Below, in pieces: positions 20,640 to 35,240 of a stretch of 64,000 nt of DNA. The notes under the pieces were generated by a model, which was not told the DNA's origin, ran no database searches, and saw only the letters and a program-made list of their open reading frames with translations. This DNA comes from Isoetes taiwanensis (taxonomy: Eukaryota > Streptophyta > Lycopodiopsida > Isoetales > Isoetaceae), in the NCBI GenBank assembly GCA_021234155.1, contig JAJEKV010000148.1:1138616-1202615 (forward strand), in the 5' to 3' direction. Position 1 is the first letter of the stretch; each line of letters begins with the position of its first letter. The translations under genes were made by a program, and so were the position numbers.

Positions 20640-23600
20640 TCACCCGGCCGCCTCTTGAACATCCCCAATAGTCTTCCTTGACGTTATTAGGAATAAAGGA
20701 GCCGGCCCCTGCCGTGAGCAGGGCAAGAATCATTCCCCTTTACATTGCACATAACAACATGATGTTGCAACTACAAACCAGCCAACCTCCGAAAAGTAAG
20801 CAAAAAGCTTCAAGAAGTTACTGAGCAAAGCACTTAAGGGATTCTTGGAATGCCACAACATGGATTTTGGTGGGGAGGGGCCAATTTGAAAGTAAACAAA
20901 ACCAGAATCAGGATCATCTATATGGATGCCAGTAACGGGCAGCCACACAAACATATATGTCCACTCATGCTGCAGGATACCACCGGCTCGCTTTTAAGCT
21001 CAAATTTGCCCCCTCATAACTTGTCATTACTAGGACCTCCCTTCAAGTTTAGCATAGCAAAGTTCTTTTTTAGGACTACTCTCAACATGCCACTTTCTTC
21101 TTCGGGGCTTTGTAGGCAAGTGATGGTCTTCTGAAAAGGTCTCCTTGTCGCCTATATTCCTCGGGCCCGTAAAGGAGGCAACCTTCCCTACCTCGATCCT
21201 TTTGATTTTGATTCTAATCGACCTCTATTTCATCTCCTTCGTGATTCTCCCCCCGCCATATTCTTCATATACTTTCCTCTTTCGTGATCCTCTTCTTTAG
21301 ACTCAGTTCAAAATGCCCTTTTAAGACTCAGATATTGCTTTAACTCTGTGGCCATACCCTCTAACAAGATTTGCTCTTCATCTCTATTTTGTTTCTAAAA
21401 GCGTAACCTCGCCAGCAAAGGCTCTACCAATTTACACTTCCTTCCCCATTCAATGCATAATGTAATGACTACAACTGTATCTTTAATTCAAGCCATGCAC
21501 CTGACCCATTTTATAAAAGATTTAGGTAGCAAGCGCATTAAAAGCCCACGTAAGCGAGAGACATTTTTCTAATGGATGTTTTTAACACTTCTCTTTCATC
21601 ATTGTGAAGGCCATACCTCGCGTTTATTGCATGATGGCCATGTCCAAATGTGTGTTCTCACTAACGTAAGTAAGCCCGTCTAGAGAGTTTATAGAATAGA
21701 CACGGGTTTCCTGCGAACAAAGGAGGCAATCCTCACCTGGTCATCTCTGCGGGAGTTTGCTAAGCAATATCTACAAGAAACATCTCATCAACGAATTATA
21801 CCAACAGAAGCAATGCGACGAGGGTTGCCCTCCTCGCGGTCCCGAGGGGTGGTGGCTTTAAATCAAATCTTTGGTCCTTTTGTCATAGAACAAGGATTTC
21901 CAAAAAGTATAAGGGAAATACATGTTTCTTGTAGAGGAGCAAAACATTGATGCATAGCCAAAGCTAAAGCCTCCATGACAAAAGTGATCCACTAATTACC
22001 CACCAATGCAAAAATGCCCCGCTTGTCGTTGAAATGTCCGCTTTCTTTTGAGAAACCCAAATATGTAATGCGCATGCTTTAGTGGTTGTGTATTTGGTAG
22101 ATCTACGTTGTTTGCGCAAGTCCGCCACACCAAAATGTAACTTTTTTCTCTCAGCCTTTGACAAAAATTTACGGCCCTCCGGACTCGCTAAACCCGAGAA
22201 AGCACATTACTATTATATAACGCCTTGTTCTTGATTTTGATGCTTGTAAGGATTGTTTATTGCTCCAAGATTACTCTCATAACTTCAATCTTACAGTACC
22301 TTTTAGTCTCGGGTTTCTAGCAGTATTCCGAGTTTACTTTGTTGGCTATATGGAAACAGGAATCGCTCGACCTTTGAAAGCCGGCGCTAGTTTGAGACAG
22401 ATTAAAGCATCATAACATTTTTTTTTTATGCCAAGAGACTGTGGTTATTTTGTCGTGAGGGTGGTTATGGGTACGCTTGATACCAACCCGATTAGCGTAC
22501 CTTTTGGTCGTTCCCTACCGCCTTAAGATTTATATGTTTTGGCGGCTCACTTGGTTTTTTCCATCGTAATACAAAGGGTCAATAAGAAGCCCCCGCCTGA
22601 TTCGCCGAGTTTGATTTTACATGGATGATCTAGTTTCGCAAATTCCTCAAGAAAAGGATAAACCTCGGGTTTGATTGGCAATGCGTAATATCCCGTGAAA
22701 ATCCTACCTAATGCTTATTTTTGTGCAAAATTTGAGATGAATACCGAGTTGGTTCTCATGGAGATGGTGTATGATTAATCATGCTCGTTAAATATCCGTG
22801 ATTCCATTGTGCAATGAATTGCGATTCCATACAAATAATGCTCAGAAAGCATAGGATCGCTTCTTCACGATTGATAAGGATATTTTCTTGTACAACATTG
22901 TAATGGGAATAGGAATGAGCAAAACCTAACCCATTCTCGTTTCTTTATTGTGCCTCGCTTTTTATATGAAGAAGAATTCTCAATAACCCATTAGCCATTA
23001 TTTCTATTTGCGATAGGAGTTGCATATGGTTCGATAAGATCATATTGGGTTTTAGCAAATGGCATCACCCAATGTGAAAAAATCAAGAACAAAGCGTAAA
23101 AATTTTGGATAGAATTAAAGAGAAGGGCAATCTGCAAACATAACGATCCCTGCTGATGAAGGACGCGGAGGTTGCATCGAAGTTTTAAGCTCAAGCACTA
23201 GTTGTCACAAGCATCATTGAGATAATCTTTTGTTTTCATCCGTTTGTTTTAAAACAAGAAAACCTAATATAAAAAACAAAGTGTGTTTCAAGAGAAGTTC
23301 AAAATATGCAAATGTACAAACTGAAAATGGTGGTCGGGCCATTGCCATGGGGATCGCATTTTCTCGAAGTCCTCGATGCTCATCCTCAGAAGCTCTTTAA
23401 TGAGGAGTCCGCTAACTCCAAATATCCTCCTCTTTGGCTCTTAAATTCTTCATGCATTTGGAATAGCAGCTTTATGCCCATAATTTTGCTTTCGTAATCC
23501 ATTTTGCATCTATATATCCGGAATAGGATGCCAATAGATTTAGAAAGGCCGTAAGATACATAAACAAATGTGAAGAGCAATTACATTTTAAGATAAAAGC

Positions 23601-26600
23601 TATTGGGGATATTCTATTGCGCTAATTTGCGAGACCGTGCTCTACCCTAAAGAGTTAAAAGTACGATATCCGCTTCCGCACTCAAATGCCCATAATTTGT
23701 TGGAAAAAAAATACTATACCACAATTTGATCTCGATAATATTGAGGTGTCAAACACCTGCTAAAGGACCATGTGCGTAATGTAGTGAACCCTCCTCATTG
23801 ATCCTTCCCCATCTTCATTCTCCTCGAAACCTCCACTAGATGCTCTAACCCGGGACCAGAATGTATCGTTAGTTGCCTTGTTTCGAAGCTACTTCCCCGC
23901 CTGTGAAATCACGGAATACGTGATGCTTGTTCTCCATTCAGTTCCTTCATGACATAACCTACAATGGCAACTAAGAGATTATTAGATGTGGCAAAGGACA
24001 AACCAGAAAACTAGCTATGAAATCCTTCTTCTTTAGATGAAGGGCCAAAAATACATGTCAAAGAACATCCAAAGCAGCCTTTAAAAAAAGGCGTATATAA
24101 TATTGTCGTTTTAAAATGGAACCTTCTCAATCCTCCTTGATTTCATTCTCAGACAGGGCCATTCTCTTTCCAAGCAAAGAAGGCACTTCACCCCGTAAGC
24201 GCTTTACATCGCGAAGCACCCTCAGATTTGAAGCCTTTGTGAAACCTAAGAAGAGAGATCCCAGTTGTTCTAATGTGTGCAGAATGATTCAGACACCTAA
24301 CGTAACACTCAATTAAGATAGAACCACTAATGCTCACATCTAACACAGTCATGTGGCAACACATGCTCATTGTCCCATTCAAGAACCGACAAGTCAAGGA
24401 TTCTATCTAAAGATTCATGTCTATAATCATTATCCACTAAGAATGTGCTCAGAAATGTCGTTACTTTGTGCATGACAAGGACATAACCTGAAACATCTTA
24501 GCAAACATGAATGTTCCAACTTTGCAGGGATCTACCCGAAGTTTCATCCATGTATACAACTACCAAGTTGTCTTAACTACAAAACCTCCTAACACATACC
24601 TCGAAAGTGCAAATAAGGGGTTGTCCGTGGCCCTCTACAAAGAAATCCTTTCCACCACCTAGATTCTACAATTGATTTATCTATGAACATTATTTGCCCA
24701 AAGACACAAAATAAAAGTAGTACTTTTTAACTTGCTAACTACATATCATTGTTAAGAATTGATTCCATTAGTCTTCCTGGCTCCCCATTCATAAATGCCC
24801 TGTAGATAAGGACTCCTCATGAACACTCAAGCAACCTTCTTTTTCTCATCTCTTTATTCAAACCCAACCGCTAGATTAGCAGCAATTTGCTTATATGCAT
24901 CTCTATTCTAGATGTCGCTTTCTTTGCTCATCTTAGTAATTCACCAAACATAAAATGTCCCACTTGTTTAATCTTTTAGCTTTATTGGGGATTCCAAAGC
25001 ATACTGTATGGAACAATAACATTAAATTTATGCATGTTGGCCCGAGCACTACACTACTTCTAATGGGGATACCTAGAATTGAGACTGCCCTTATAAAGGT
25101 AAGAAAGATGGAACTAAAGTCGCCTAGGTCCATTATAATGTGATGGAGTATATACTTCGTAACATAAAACATGAACTGTGATGTATGATGGATCAGATCA
25201 AAACGAATTTGTCGAGTGGTAATAAGTCTACCTTTGGCTTCCTTCCACAAGGATTTCGAACAAGGTTCACGCAGCTCCTTTGCATGTCTCAAGCAGCCTC
25301 AGTAAGAATTGCCTACTGTGAGCATGGGGACCACAACTCAGCTAATATCTTACTTCTTTTGCCCAAAGCACTCCCAACCATTGTGGATTACAATGTGATG
25401 AATGTATTGTGCAAATATATTAGGCTTCCAAGTTTGCTTTAATGTACTTGATATGTATTATAGTGTTAGTAGAAACAAGCTCGCAAAATGAAAGAAACAA
25501 AAAAATTGCAGAGCAAAGTTAGTGTACCTTATACACTTTTCCAAAGCCACTCGCCGACAGCATTTGTTTCATCAAAGCATAGCTGCGTACTCTTAAGTCA
25601 TCGTGAAGAAAATGGGATTGCACCATCTATTAAGCAAAGCAACACGAAGTCGTGATGAAATTTTTACTTTAGGCATTATCACCTAACCAATAGAAATAGA
25701 ATGTTGTATCTACAACAAGAGCATTAGTAAGAATTAGAATCATAAGCATGTTATGTAAAGTAGAATCAGACATCCATGTAAAACATAAGGACTCCTATTT
25801 AGCTTTGCATTAAATAAAAAAAGGAATGAACCACTATAGAGAGATTTGTGACTAACTAGGAACACAAGTGTAGCATGGAAGAAGTCAAACTAGGGTTATA
25901 AGCATCGCAATATACTCTACCTGTACTTCTAGAGTGCCCTGGGTTTGTTCGTCCTTGCATGTTGGCAAATGAGTTGGCTTATGACATTACTTCTACCACA
26001 ATGATATTTAATGCAAATATCCGGGCTTCGCTTTTTAATCGCGGAAGGATCCAAAATAGAGAAAAAGAGCACTCTTAAATTATTTGTACGACTAAGGCTG
26101 ATTCCTTTGCTTCAGAGTACTGCGGCTAAACACAGCCCATGGTAAGATTCCTTGGTGAAATGGCAAGGATACAAGCATATGTTAAAAAGCAATGGAAAAG
26201 CAATGTACTGCCTAGTGAGAGTCTTTATACTGTGAATAGTGGAATATGGCAAGGAAACAAGGATGCCTTAAGAGGCATGGAAACATAATCATTGCAACTA
26301 CCCTCCAACTAATTATTTAAGTCTTCCAAATGAAGTTCAAAAAGCAAGAAAACCAACTGGAATTATTTACATGCCATGTTGATTGCTTCGCGATTTGGAT
26401 TACGTGAATAAAGAAACATGCATTTGTTATGGGAAATTTAAATTTTACCTTCTCTAGAGATCCACGCTCCCGAGTGGCCCTTGACTTTTTTTATCTTCTT
26501 TCCGTGATGCACAAGTGTAGAAACTATTACCACAATATAAACACTCCATCAGCCACTACTAACCGCGAACCTTCCAACTCGTTCTTTCAGATCTAAGCAC

Positions 26601-29600
26601 TCCTGTTCGTCTGCTCTGATTTTTTCCTTTTAGATTGGTCCAATCTGCTCCATTCTTCAAGGATTATACCCAAAACCCATCGACAAAATTTGACGCCAAA
26701 GAATGGCTCTTTAAAGTGGTCAGGCAAAGAATACACCAGCTTACACCCTATACTAAGTTTTAGTATAGCCATGGGTATATTCCCTGCATATATTGGCATA
26801 TACCAAATAATATACCATAAACCCATTATCAATAAAGGGCTTGCTCCCCTCTAGGGCAAACCCAAAATTAGCTTCTAAAGAGATGGGTCTTGAAAAATTT
26901 AATTGGAGCTCCTAGTTGGGAGAAAGCTTCCGCAACCTAGTATTTAGGTGCAAAGTAGCATTGTTGACGGTGGCCCCTCAAGTCCAGGAGGCAATTTTTA
27001 ATGAAGAGAAGGAAGGAAAGTTAACTTGCCTGTGGTGAAGCCAAAGATCAGGAAAGCAGCTTTGCCTTTAAAGACTGGTCAGATGGGTGCATGTTTACTT
27101 CCTTATATGTCCCAAGCAAATGTTGACTACATGCTAGAGTAGTAGAAAGCAGTTCAGATTGAAATTCATAATTGAGAATATTGCACTGATACAAGTTCAT
27201 TCCAAACGTTTCCCATATGATCCTTTATGACACATGTATTTCTACTCTAGTTGATGGTTGTTGGATGTGAGTTTTACTACATTGCGGTCAATAAAGATGG
27301 TCTACTTCTAAGCTTTGGAAATCCATAAAAATAAAATCGAAGCAAAATAATATGATGCAGAATTTGGGTACCTATCGATTATTGAAAGAAACTACAAATG
27401 TGAAATTCATAGAATCTGTAGAAGCTCATTTCCTTCTTGAACCACTTATTGTTCAGTTAGAGCTACTGGAAATTGAGAATAGTTACTGTAGTAGTAAATT
27501 TTGATCGCTACCTTGCTCAAGCCTAATGGTCTTCTATTTCCACTTGAAGCAAGAAAACTTAAAGCGTGTGGCAAAATGGGTTTCTTGAGTTAAATAGTAT
27601 CCCATAGAGATAGGTATGTTGTATATTCCATAAGGAAACAAGGCCAATGTGACTAAGAAAACAAGACCAATTAGTTATACTGGTGGGGATAGATTCTATT
27701 GTTGATGCATCAAGACACTGTCAACATAATCAACCTACTATAACAAGATGCAGACTTAATAGAGTATATGAACTTGCTTTATTAACATATAAGTAGTTTG
27801 AAAGTTCAATATTAATTTGTGAGGTTTTTTACTAATAAAAAGCTGGAATCTTAAAATATCATGTTTAGTGCATTTGGTTCATTTCGCAGATACACCTTTT
27901 CTGTAAAGTTAACAAGCTCCACAGGACAGGCATAGGTTATTGCATTCAATCAAGAAGCCCCAGGGGGTTCACCTCTACGTTAGGGGCATATGGCATGTGC
28001 ATGCATCAGGTCAGGAGAAACCCTTATGTATACAGCTCGCCCTCCATAGAAACCCCTATGTATACAGTCATGTGTTGTCGAAGCTAAATACCCGATTCCA
28101 TACTTTTACATCAGTCTGCTACTGATTTACCCTACTCTAACCCTATTTCTTTACGGCCCTCAAGATTTATCCATGTAGCCTACCCTCTACCTTACATTTA
28201 CATCCGCACTACAAATGTTGCAAGCTTCACACGCTTGTCACTTCCAATGCTAAAGCCATTGTAGACTCTCTTACCCTACCCAACAATAAAAGGCTATACA
28301 GCCATCATTTTCAAAAATCATGCAAATTTTAGGATGTAGAGATCATGTTTATCACTTGCTGGGGCTTTCAATTCTATGCTGTAGAAATGTCTTGTTGGGG
28401 TTCAAAATAGTGCAATAGTAATCCAACATCCTGATAGCTACAAACAATCTCCATAAACCACCATAAAAATTTGCCTCATTCGTCACTAGTGTATAACAAA
28501 GTGCAACATCATGCACAACAAAGTAAGTTAGCTATACACAAGAATGTAAAAGCCGCATCTCCTCTCCTCGCTAAACCACGCCAAGACCGACCATTCCAAA
28601 ATCCCCACACAGCCTATCGCATGGAGACAAACGCACATTTAATCTCTTTCTAAAACCCTAAAACAACTATACATTAAGGAAAACAATGGGAGAACCTAAG
28701 ATGCCTATCATGTGCAAACACACTTCATGTTATTGATAGTCTCATTTTGAGATAAATATTGCAAAACCTAAGCTAGTCTTCATGATGCAAGTTTCATGCC
28801 ACCGGCCGCCATCCACAAGTGCACTCTTTTAGCATGTCGCTTATAATCAAGGTTGAACATGCTTTTGGCTCCACTAATGAATGCTTGATAACCAAGGTGC
28901 AACAAGATGACTTCCAAGATCCACCAAGCATCTTTGCTTGGACTATGTCATGAGGAAACACAAGCATTGGCTCTCCCCATCTTGCCCTACCAAATTAAGA
29001 TATTTCTAAATGCACCATTAGATGTGCCTCGAGCACATTACAAGATAAGAAGAACCCTTCTTGCCCCTAGAAATAACCCGATGCATTTGATATCGCTACT
29101 ACGCCACAATGCTAAACCGGCAATGGCTCACAAGTTTCCCAGAGACTCCACTTACATCACCGGTTTTAAAGAATTACAAATGTAGCCGATACTAATATGC
29201 TATCTCACAAAATAAAAATATAATATGCTAGAGAAAAATAGGGCTGGTTATAGCCCCTCGAATCGATATAATCAGAATGGGAAAATGACAATCTCTACCA
29301 ACATGATGCTCACACCATAGAATCCAAAGTAACAACAGCTAGCTTCTAACATCCACGACGATTGAAAGAATATGCCGCTGCGTAAATAGTAACTCCTCAG
29401 CTATGCCTTTCAAATCAAAAATACCACCTTCTATGCAGAACATGCACAAACAAAGATTTGCAGTATGAAACCATCCCATAACCATTTAAGTGTTGCTCTT
29501 CTACCTTTGGCGGCTTGATCATGTTCGCGATCAATCCTAGAGGTCATTCAAACAAAGCAAGATAGAGTTTGAAATGACTTTAACCAAACAAATTCCATCA

Positions 29601-31950
29601 ATCGCTTAAAGTCAAGCCCCTTAATTCTATTGTGGTAAGAACTAACATTTTATGAGTTCAAAACCAATAGTTTGAACTCCATGTAAGTTTTACTTGGGTA
29701 CCATCTCAATGGTATGCTTCTATTATAAGCTAAACTACAACATGTATGGTAAGGTGCTGGGCACAAAGCTAAGCATGTCAGTAGTCACATTTTATCCGGA
29801 ACACTAGAAAGCAAGGATAAAATAACATGACCACGTGACATCAAGCAATCTACAGGCAAAACCACCATCTTTGATGATCCTAGTTAGGCGTAAACTATGC
29901 ACTCTAAGCCATCCCCAAAAGCATCGACCTACAGATCCCGAAAAGCCTTGTGTTGTAGCACTAGCATCGCTGCATTAACCTAAGCAAGCTATAGAAGTCT
30001 TTACAATAAACTAAAAAGCATGCCATATAAAATGATAAGGAGCAAACCTGGTGCTGCAACATGCACTCTTTAAGTCTTGCCAAATAGTAAATAAATCCAT
30101 CATTGTTCCCTTCGTGACTTAGCACTTTTAACTTTGTTTCTCGCTTTTAATTTTACACTGGATCCAACAACTTAGACATGCCTATATTTGTACAATATAC
30201 CATTAGCCCTCGCTTTAACATCGATTATTCATCGCAAAATAATGCAAACTAACCTCGACTATTGAAGTAAAGGATATATAAATACCACCACAATGAGTCA
30301 TTTGCCCAAAAGATTCGCATCGCTAATTTCGGTGATTTGAAAATATAGCATCCCCATCAACAACAAGCAAGCATTTCAGAGTAGACGTGATGCCTATGCT
30401 GCCGACTCAAACTCGTAATGAAGTTTCATTTCTTATGGGGCAAGGGAACAGACAAAATAAGCTCAAAAAGATTACCCTCCAAGATACCAACCTTTAACGA
30501 TATCCGCAAAGAAGCTTCGATTCCCAGCCCTCAAACGTGATTCTAACGCCTTTAATCGGGATCGTAAGAAAACCCCCTAACCGCATGGAAAATGCATATA
30601 TAGTCGACGCCAAACGGAGATACACCACATAATGCATTTCTTTTTCTTCAAAAACCCTTCTCCTCGGTCTAATGTATTTTACGGAACACACGTGTGAACC
30701 CCCTGCAAGAAGCAGAGAAAATGTATGAATGCACAGTTGACGAATTACATAAACTCAGGCTTGAGGTAATATCAATTGTGACTTTCTGTAAATGAGACAT
30801 TACTTTTATGAAATTTTTTAATGCGTATGCAACAGAATGGTGGCGAAAAAGATACCTTACCAAATTGAAGAAAATAATGTGGATAGCCAAGTTATTTCGT
30901 GTCAACGTTGTTCGAGGCATGTGCATGAATCAAACCAAGCAAAAAATCATAGTCCGAGACATGATTCATGTACGATGGTCAGGAGAAACCAGCTTCATAT
31001 TGAAGCATCTAGTAAAAATGAAATAACAATGGAGAACTGATATAATGTGAGACAATGTGAATAACAATGGTTATTTTATGTACCTGTACAAATGCCATTT
31101 CATGCAAATTGCTTTCTATTGACACTGGATAGGAACAATAATCCTGCAATACCTAACCGCATATGTCGGAGCCTCTAGGACACCTGCCACTAAGCTTAAT
31201 ATGAAATACCTGTGGATTCAACCTCTACCAAAATAACTCAATGTCTTAATAAGACTACTTCTTTAAACCAATCTAACCCTCGTGGAGCTAATGTGTGACT
31301 ATTTTCTTTTATCTTAAACTGTATTTTTTTTTTTACAACTCCCATTGAATTGTTTTAGGGATATGGTCTATGGTTTCAAGAATTATGTCTATATCAAATC
31401 CCCCTGGAACCCCCTGTTATTTTGCTACATATTGACATTACCCCTGTTAAAGTGTTCAAATGAAACTGTGGTGATGAAACCAGTTCAAGCTAGAGCTAGT
31501 CCAATGGTAACAACTCAGGAATAGGTCAACACAAAGTTTTGATCGATACATTTAAAACATTGGCATTCACTTTTTGTATAAGCTTATTTATGCCACAAAG
31601 GAGAAAAAGGATACTAATATTCAACAAAGAAAAATGTGAATCATCAATCTATTATTTCTATTAATAACTTTTTTCTGGTTCCTAATGCCCGGGGGGGGGG
31701 GTAGGTAAAATGTGGTGGGTACTTCCAGCTGCTGTGGTTCTGAATGTTGGGATAAATTTGGTAGAATGTGATGTGCATCATAGTCGAGTAGCCGTTTGAC
31801 AAGAAATTTCGAGCAAATATTTGCAGCGAGGGCCATTATTCACGACATATCCATGGGCATATCCTCAATTTATTCGGTGTCACGTTTGAACCACAAAAAT
31901 TACACGGGGGTTTTCAAGGACTTTACTGTGAATTCAAACTTTGAAGATGT
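20640..31950. other. Intergenic, no recognisable gene
   Basis: No conserved domain, retroelement motif, tRNA-like fold or splice-linked exon set was recognised. Open frames are short and scattered on both strands; the longest, 24933-25292 on the minus strand (119 codons), resembles nothing I know. A 17-base sequence (AACCCCTATGTATACAG-like) is duplicated near 28019 and 28052. It may contain unrecognised, highly decayed repeats. Confidence 0.5.
31691..31701 (+). repeat. Homopolymer of eleven Gs
   Basis: CCC followed by eleven Gs, unusual in this AT-rich region. It could be a real G-run or a sequencing-sensitive site. Confidence 0.8.
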
Positions 31951-31952
31951 AC

Positions 31953-31992
31953 GACATGCCACAATCAGAATGGACATGCCACAATCAGAATG
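31953..31992 (+). repeat. Perfect 20-bp tandem duplication
   Basis: GACATGCCACAATCAGAATG is present twice head to tail, about 240 bp beyond the stop codon of the SDR gene. Confidence 0.9.
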
Positions 31993-32233
31993 GAAGACGA
32001 ACTAGAACTCAAACTAACTGGTTTTTTTGTTTAACGTTGATTGCTTCTTGTGCAAATAAGCTATACTTCTGGCATTTGCACCAAGCATCAAGACATTACA
32101 AACGATGGCTATTAGACACAGTAGAGCTAGAACAATCCTTCAAGCTATGAGCCATATGCAGATCTCTTCTTCCTTCATCTCAAGGACCACACAGCTCCAC
32201 CGCTAGTTTTACTATAAGTGTTTCTTGATATAG

Positions 32234-34213
32234 CTATGTACTTGTGAGTCGCTTTACTGAGTTCCCAAATTTCTTCAAGAAGATTTCCATCACTGCATAC
32301 TTGCTAGGATTCGCTTCATTACAATCAACAAAATACCTTCCAGAAACGCCTTGCAAGCTGGGATGAACTGCCACATAACAAGTTGTTGCAGCACCCTGTT
32401 ACGCAAATAGATAACATATGTATTATACAATTACTTTTAGCTCTTATTCTATACTTTCTTTCTCAGGATGAGTTACCTGTGGGATGGTCTTGAAGAATAT
32501 TGACATCAATGAATAAAAATCTGCAACAACAATACCACTACAGTTTCTGAGACATCTATTCAACAAACAAGGTGCAGACAAGGAACTTACAGGAGGCTGC
32601 TGGCATAAAATTAGAAACAATATTGGTATTTATAACACCTGGATGCAAAGCGTTCACCGTGACATTGGCACCTTGTTCCTACAAGAAAATATTTTAAATG
32701 GACTTGGAAACTGTAGTAAAATTTACGGCTTTTCTCTAAACAGTACCTTAAGGCGCCTCGAAAGTGCTTTAGCGTGCAATATGTTAGCCAGCTTCGATTG
32801 TGCATACACATGGTAGAGACCATAAATGCTGCAGAAAAATGGATGTGTTCATAATATCTAGGTATTTATTTCCCTGTTAAAATCTGAGACATATAAGTAT
32901 GTTTGCTTACTATCAGCATGACAGATTCTACCCTTGTAACCATGGCACAGCGGCATAAGAAGTGGTACATATTAATTTATAGGCATGTAACAATATTTCA
33001 GTTCTATAGGCGGTGTTATAACAGGCTACACACTTAGGCACAGTTTGATATTACTCCCAATGCTTTGTTTACCATCCTAATAAGGACTCAAAAACATTTC
33101 TCAGCCCTTGCATGCTTTAAAGAATAAGAGATTCCTTTCCTAATAGAGATTCTAAGCATGAAACCAAACCTCAAAAAACATAAGTTTGATTGCTGATTAC
33201 TATAAATAATCCTTATTTATTGAGAATACAAGCCAACAGCCATTATCGTAATTTTGGAAATTTCTAATTAATAAGCTATAAGCTATATTCATCATAATTT
33301 TATGGCAACCTGCAGGAAAGCTATAGTCATCATAATCTCTGACAGTTTTTCAGATAACAAACGACATGGACACTTTAGTATACTACAATAGATAGAATAG
33401 TCCATAACAACATACCTTCTAAAAAGAATTGTCGAGTACTTCCAGTTGTTTTTGTTCAAATATTCAAAATCTATTCTCTTTGCCGTCTCATGTTGTCTTG
33501 ATGCTACAATGACAATTCTTCCCTCTGTGCCAGTCTCTTTTGCAGTAGCAACCATGGTATCCAAAAGCAAATCCGTGAGAAGAAAGTGCCCTTGAGAAAC
33601 AAATATGAAAGTCAAGAGGCTAACAATATTATGGACAAAGATAGAGAGATTTTAATCTCACCAAGATGGTTTGTTGCAAATGTCAGCTCAATACCATCTT
33701 CAGATTGCTTAAAACCACTGCAAGCAATACCAGCATTATTTCTGCAAAAGTGATACATTAGAAATGTGGTCTTTCGTTAGTTACAAAGCCAGAAAAACCA
33801 AGGGAAAACTAGAAACTCACATTAAGATATTAAGAGGTAGATTGAGAGAAACGAAATCTTTGACAAATTGGCGAACTGAAGATAAAGAACTAACATCCAA
33901 CTTAAGAACAATAATCCGAGCACTTGGAACCTCATTCAAGATAGAGCTTTTAGCAGCCTCTGCAGATGTAACGTTTCTGCATGCTAGTATAATCTGGGCA
34001 CCTCTTTTTGCCAACACTCTAGCAGTCTCAAATCCAATACCAGCATTGGCACCTGAAAAAATATACAGAAAACGAAAAAAGCCAGAGGCGAATTTTAAAA
34101 ATCTAGCAAGGAAAAGAATAGGTACCGGTTATAATGATGGTACGAGAATGGAGGTCAATGTCCCCAACTACCTCTTCAGCGGTGGAACGAGATGAGAAGC
34201 CAGAAAGAGCCAT
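32234..34213 (-). CDS. Short-chain dehydrogenase/reductase, TIC32/retinol-dehydrogenase-like, 8 exons, 316 aa
   Basis: NAD(P)-dependent oxidoreductase. Exons on the minus strand: 34126-34213, 33821-34052, 33662-33741, 33416-33590, 32747-32828, 32591-32678, 32477-32520, 32234-32395. All seven introns are GT-AG and every junction keeps frame; the total is 951 bases, ending TAG. Start: the ATG at 34211-34213 gives [15 protein letters not shown], the usual N-terminus of plant TIC32-like SDRs. Motifs: cofactor loop TGANAGIG (residues ~29-36, across junction 1), CRN, LDVSS, NNAGI, NHLGHFLLT, active-site Tyr/Lys as YAQSK (exon 5), LHPG, and [11 protein letters not shown]. The Ser-bearing strand reads [10 protein letters not shown] where relatives have RIVNLSS; the aligned second Ser is kept. 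Length is normal, though it lacks the C-terminal tail of Arabidopsis TIC32. The substrate cannot be told from sequence; plastid import membership is not claimed. Intron 4 (587 bp) is the only long one. This is the only intact gene in the window. Confidence 0.92.
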
Positions 34214-34740
34214 AGATAGCCAAGAGGGCACAAATTTGATCGGAGAGAAACAGGAGGAAATACCAAGTAAGTCAGTGATCTTCTAGTCTCCACAGAATTC
34301 CGTTCTGCCTACAACATGATTCATAAGCGGTGCCCTAGTCACTTTCATTAAACCATGGTCGATACCACTACTAAAAAGGTAATGTTTGCTTTAAAACTTT
34401 TTTTTTTTAAGAATTGTGTCATCAATATATTAAAATAATGGTAATGTTACAAAGCAAGTGAGGAGGAAGGAGAATCAGCCCTTAAAGAGACAGCGACACT
34501 GACGCCTAATAACAAACTCACGTAAACCGCAACTCCCCATCACAGACAACCCATTCATCACCATCGACAACACCCAAGAAGTCCCCCCAAATGGCAAAAC
34601 TTGGGAAAACTACCGAAGCCCCTTCCAAGTTTTTGAAATTAACAAAATGCCCTCCAACAAGAGCATCAAACAAGAGCATCTTGGTAAATATAGTCATGTA
34701 AATCTTATGCCTCATCAAATTTAAAAGTTGTCACAAACAT
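34214..34740. other. Upstream flank of the SDR gene
   Basis: The 5' flank of the SDR gene (read on the minus strand). No clear TATA box close to the start codon was found. It contains a T-run at 34399-34408 and AT-rich DNA, and no coding signal. Confidence 0.4.
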
Positions 34741-35240
34741 TGTAGATGAGAAGACAATTTATCTAATGAAATAAAATTCATCTAAATCAGAGTTCGAATT
34801 CACAAGTTATACTCTTTTGAGTTGTTTGCATTTCTTAGATTCAACGGTATAGTGTGCATATTCCAACTCTGATTTAAATCATTTTACCACCATTGGAAAG
34901 GTCTTACTCTTATCTCTAAATTTCATGAAGAGTACTTTCTTCTTTGAGCAGTCGTTGAAAAGTTATAGCCATTTTAGCAAAACGGCATTTTGGTAATTTC
35001 AAAAACTTGTAGGGGTACTTTGGTAGCGTTCACTTATAATTGCTTATTAGAGTTTAACGTTTTATGTAGGTGAAATCTATCAAAGAGACTTTGATGACTC
35101 GAACCTTTAGATATAGAGAAGAGGTTTGCCCAATAGGCCCGTGGGCCTAAGGTAAACCTTCTCCCATATAAAGATAGAGAGAGACCCCTTTTTTTATTGC
35201 TCCGTGGAATGATCATGGCTACAAAAATTTAAAAGGATGT
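34741..35240 (+). repeat. LTR-like non-coding sequence with TATA element (possible solo LTR)
   Basis: Non-coding sequence ends in a promoter-like block: CCCAATAGGCCCGTGGGCC (contains the palindrome GGCCCGTGGGCC-like at about 35135-35150), then ATATAAAGATAGAGAGAGACC (TATA near 35165) and a T-run. This style is typical of U3/R regions of plant LTR elements. A gypsy RT relic begins ~600 bp downstream on the same strand. No second copy or terminal TG..CA pair was identified, so this is inference. Confidence 0.3.

Noticed and set aside
24933-25292. 119-codon minus-strand ORF as a gene
   Set aside because: No recognisable domain, no splice partners, and length within chance expectation for this composition.
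33764-34195. 143-codon + strand frame overlapping the SDR gene
   Set aside because: It is the antisense shadow of SDR exons 1-2 and introns; the minus strand has conserved motifs and consistent splice sites.
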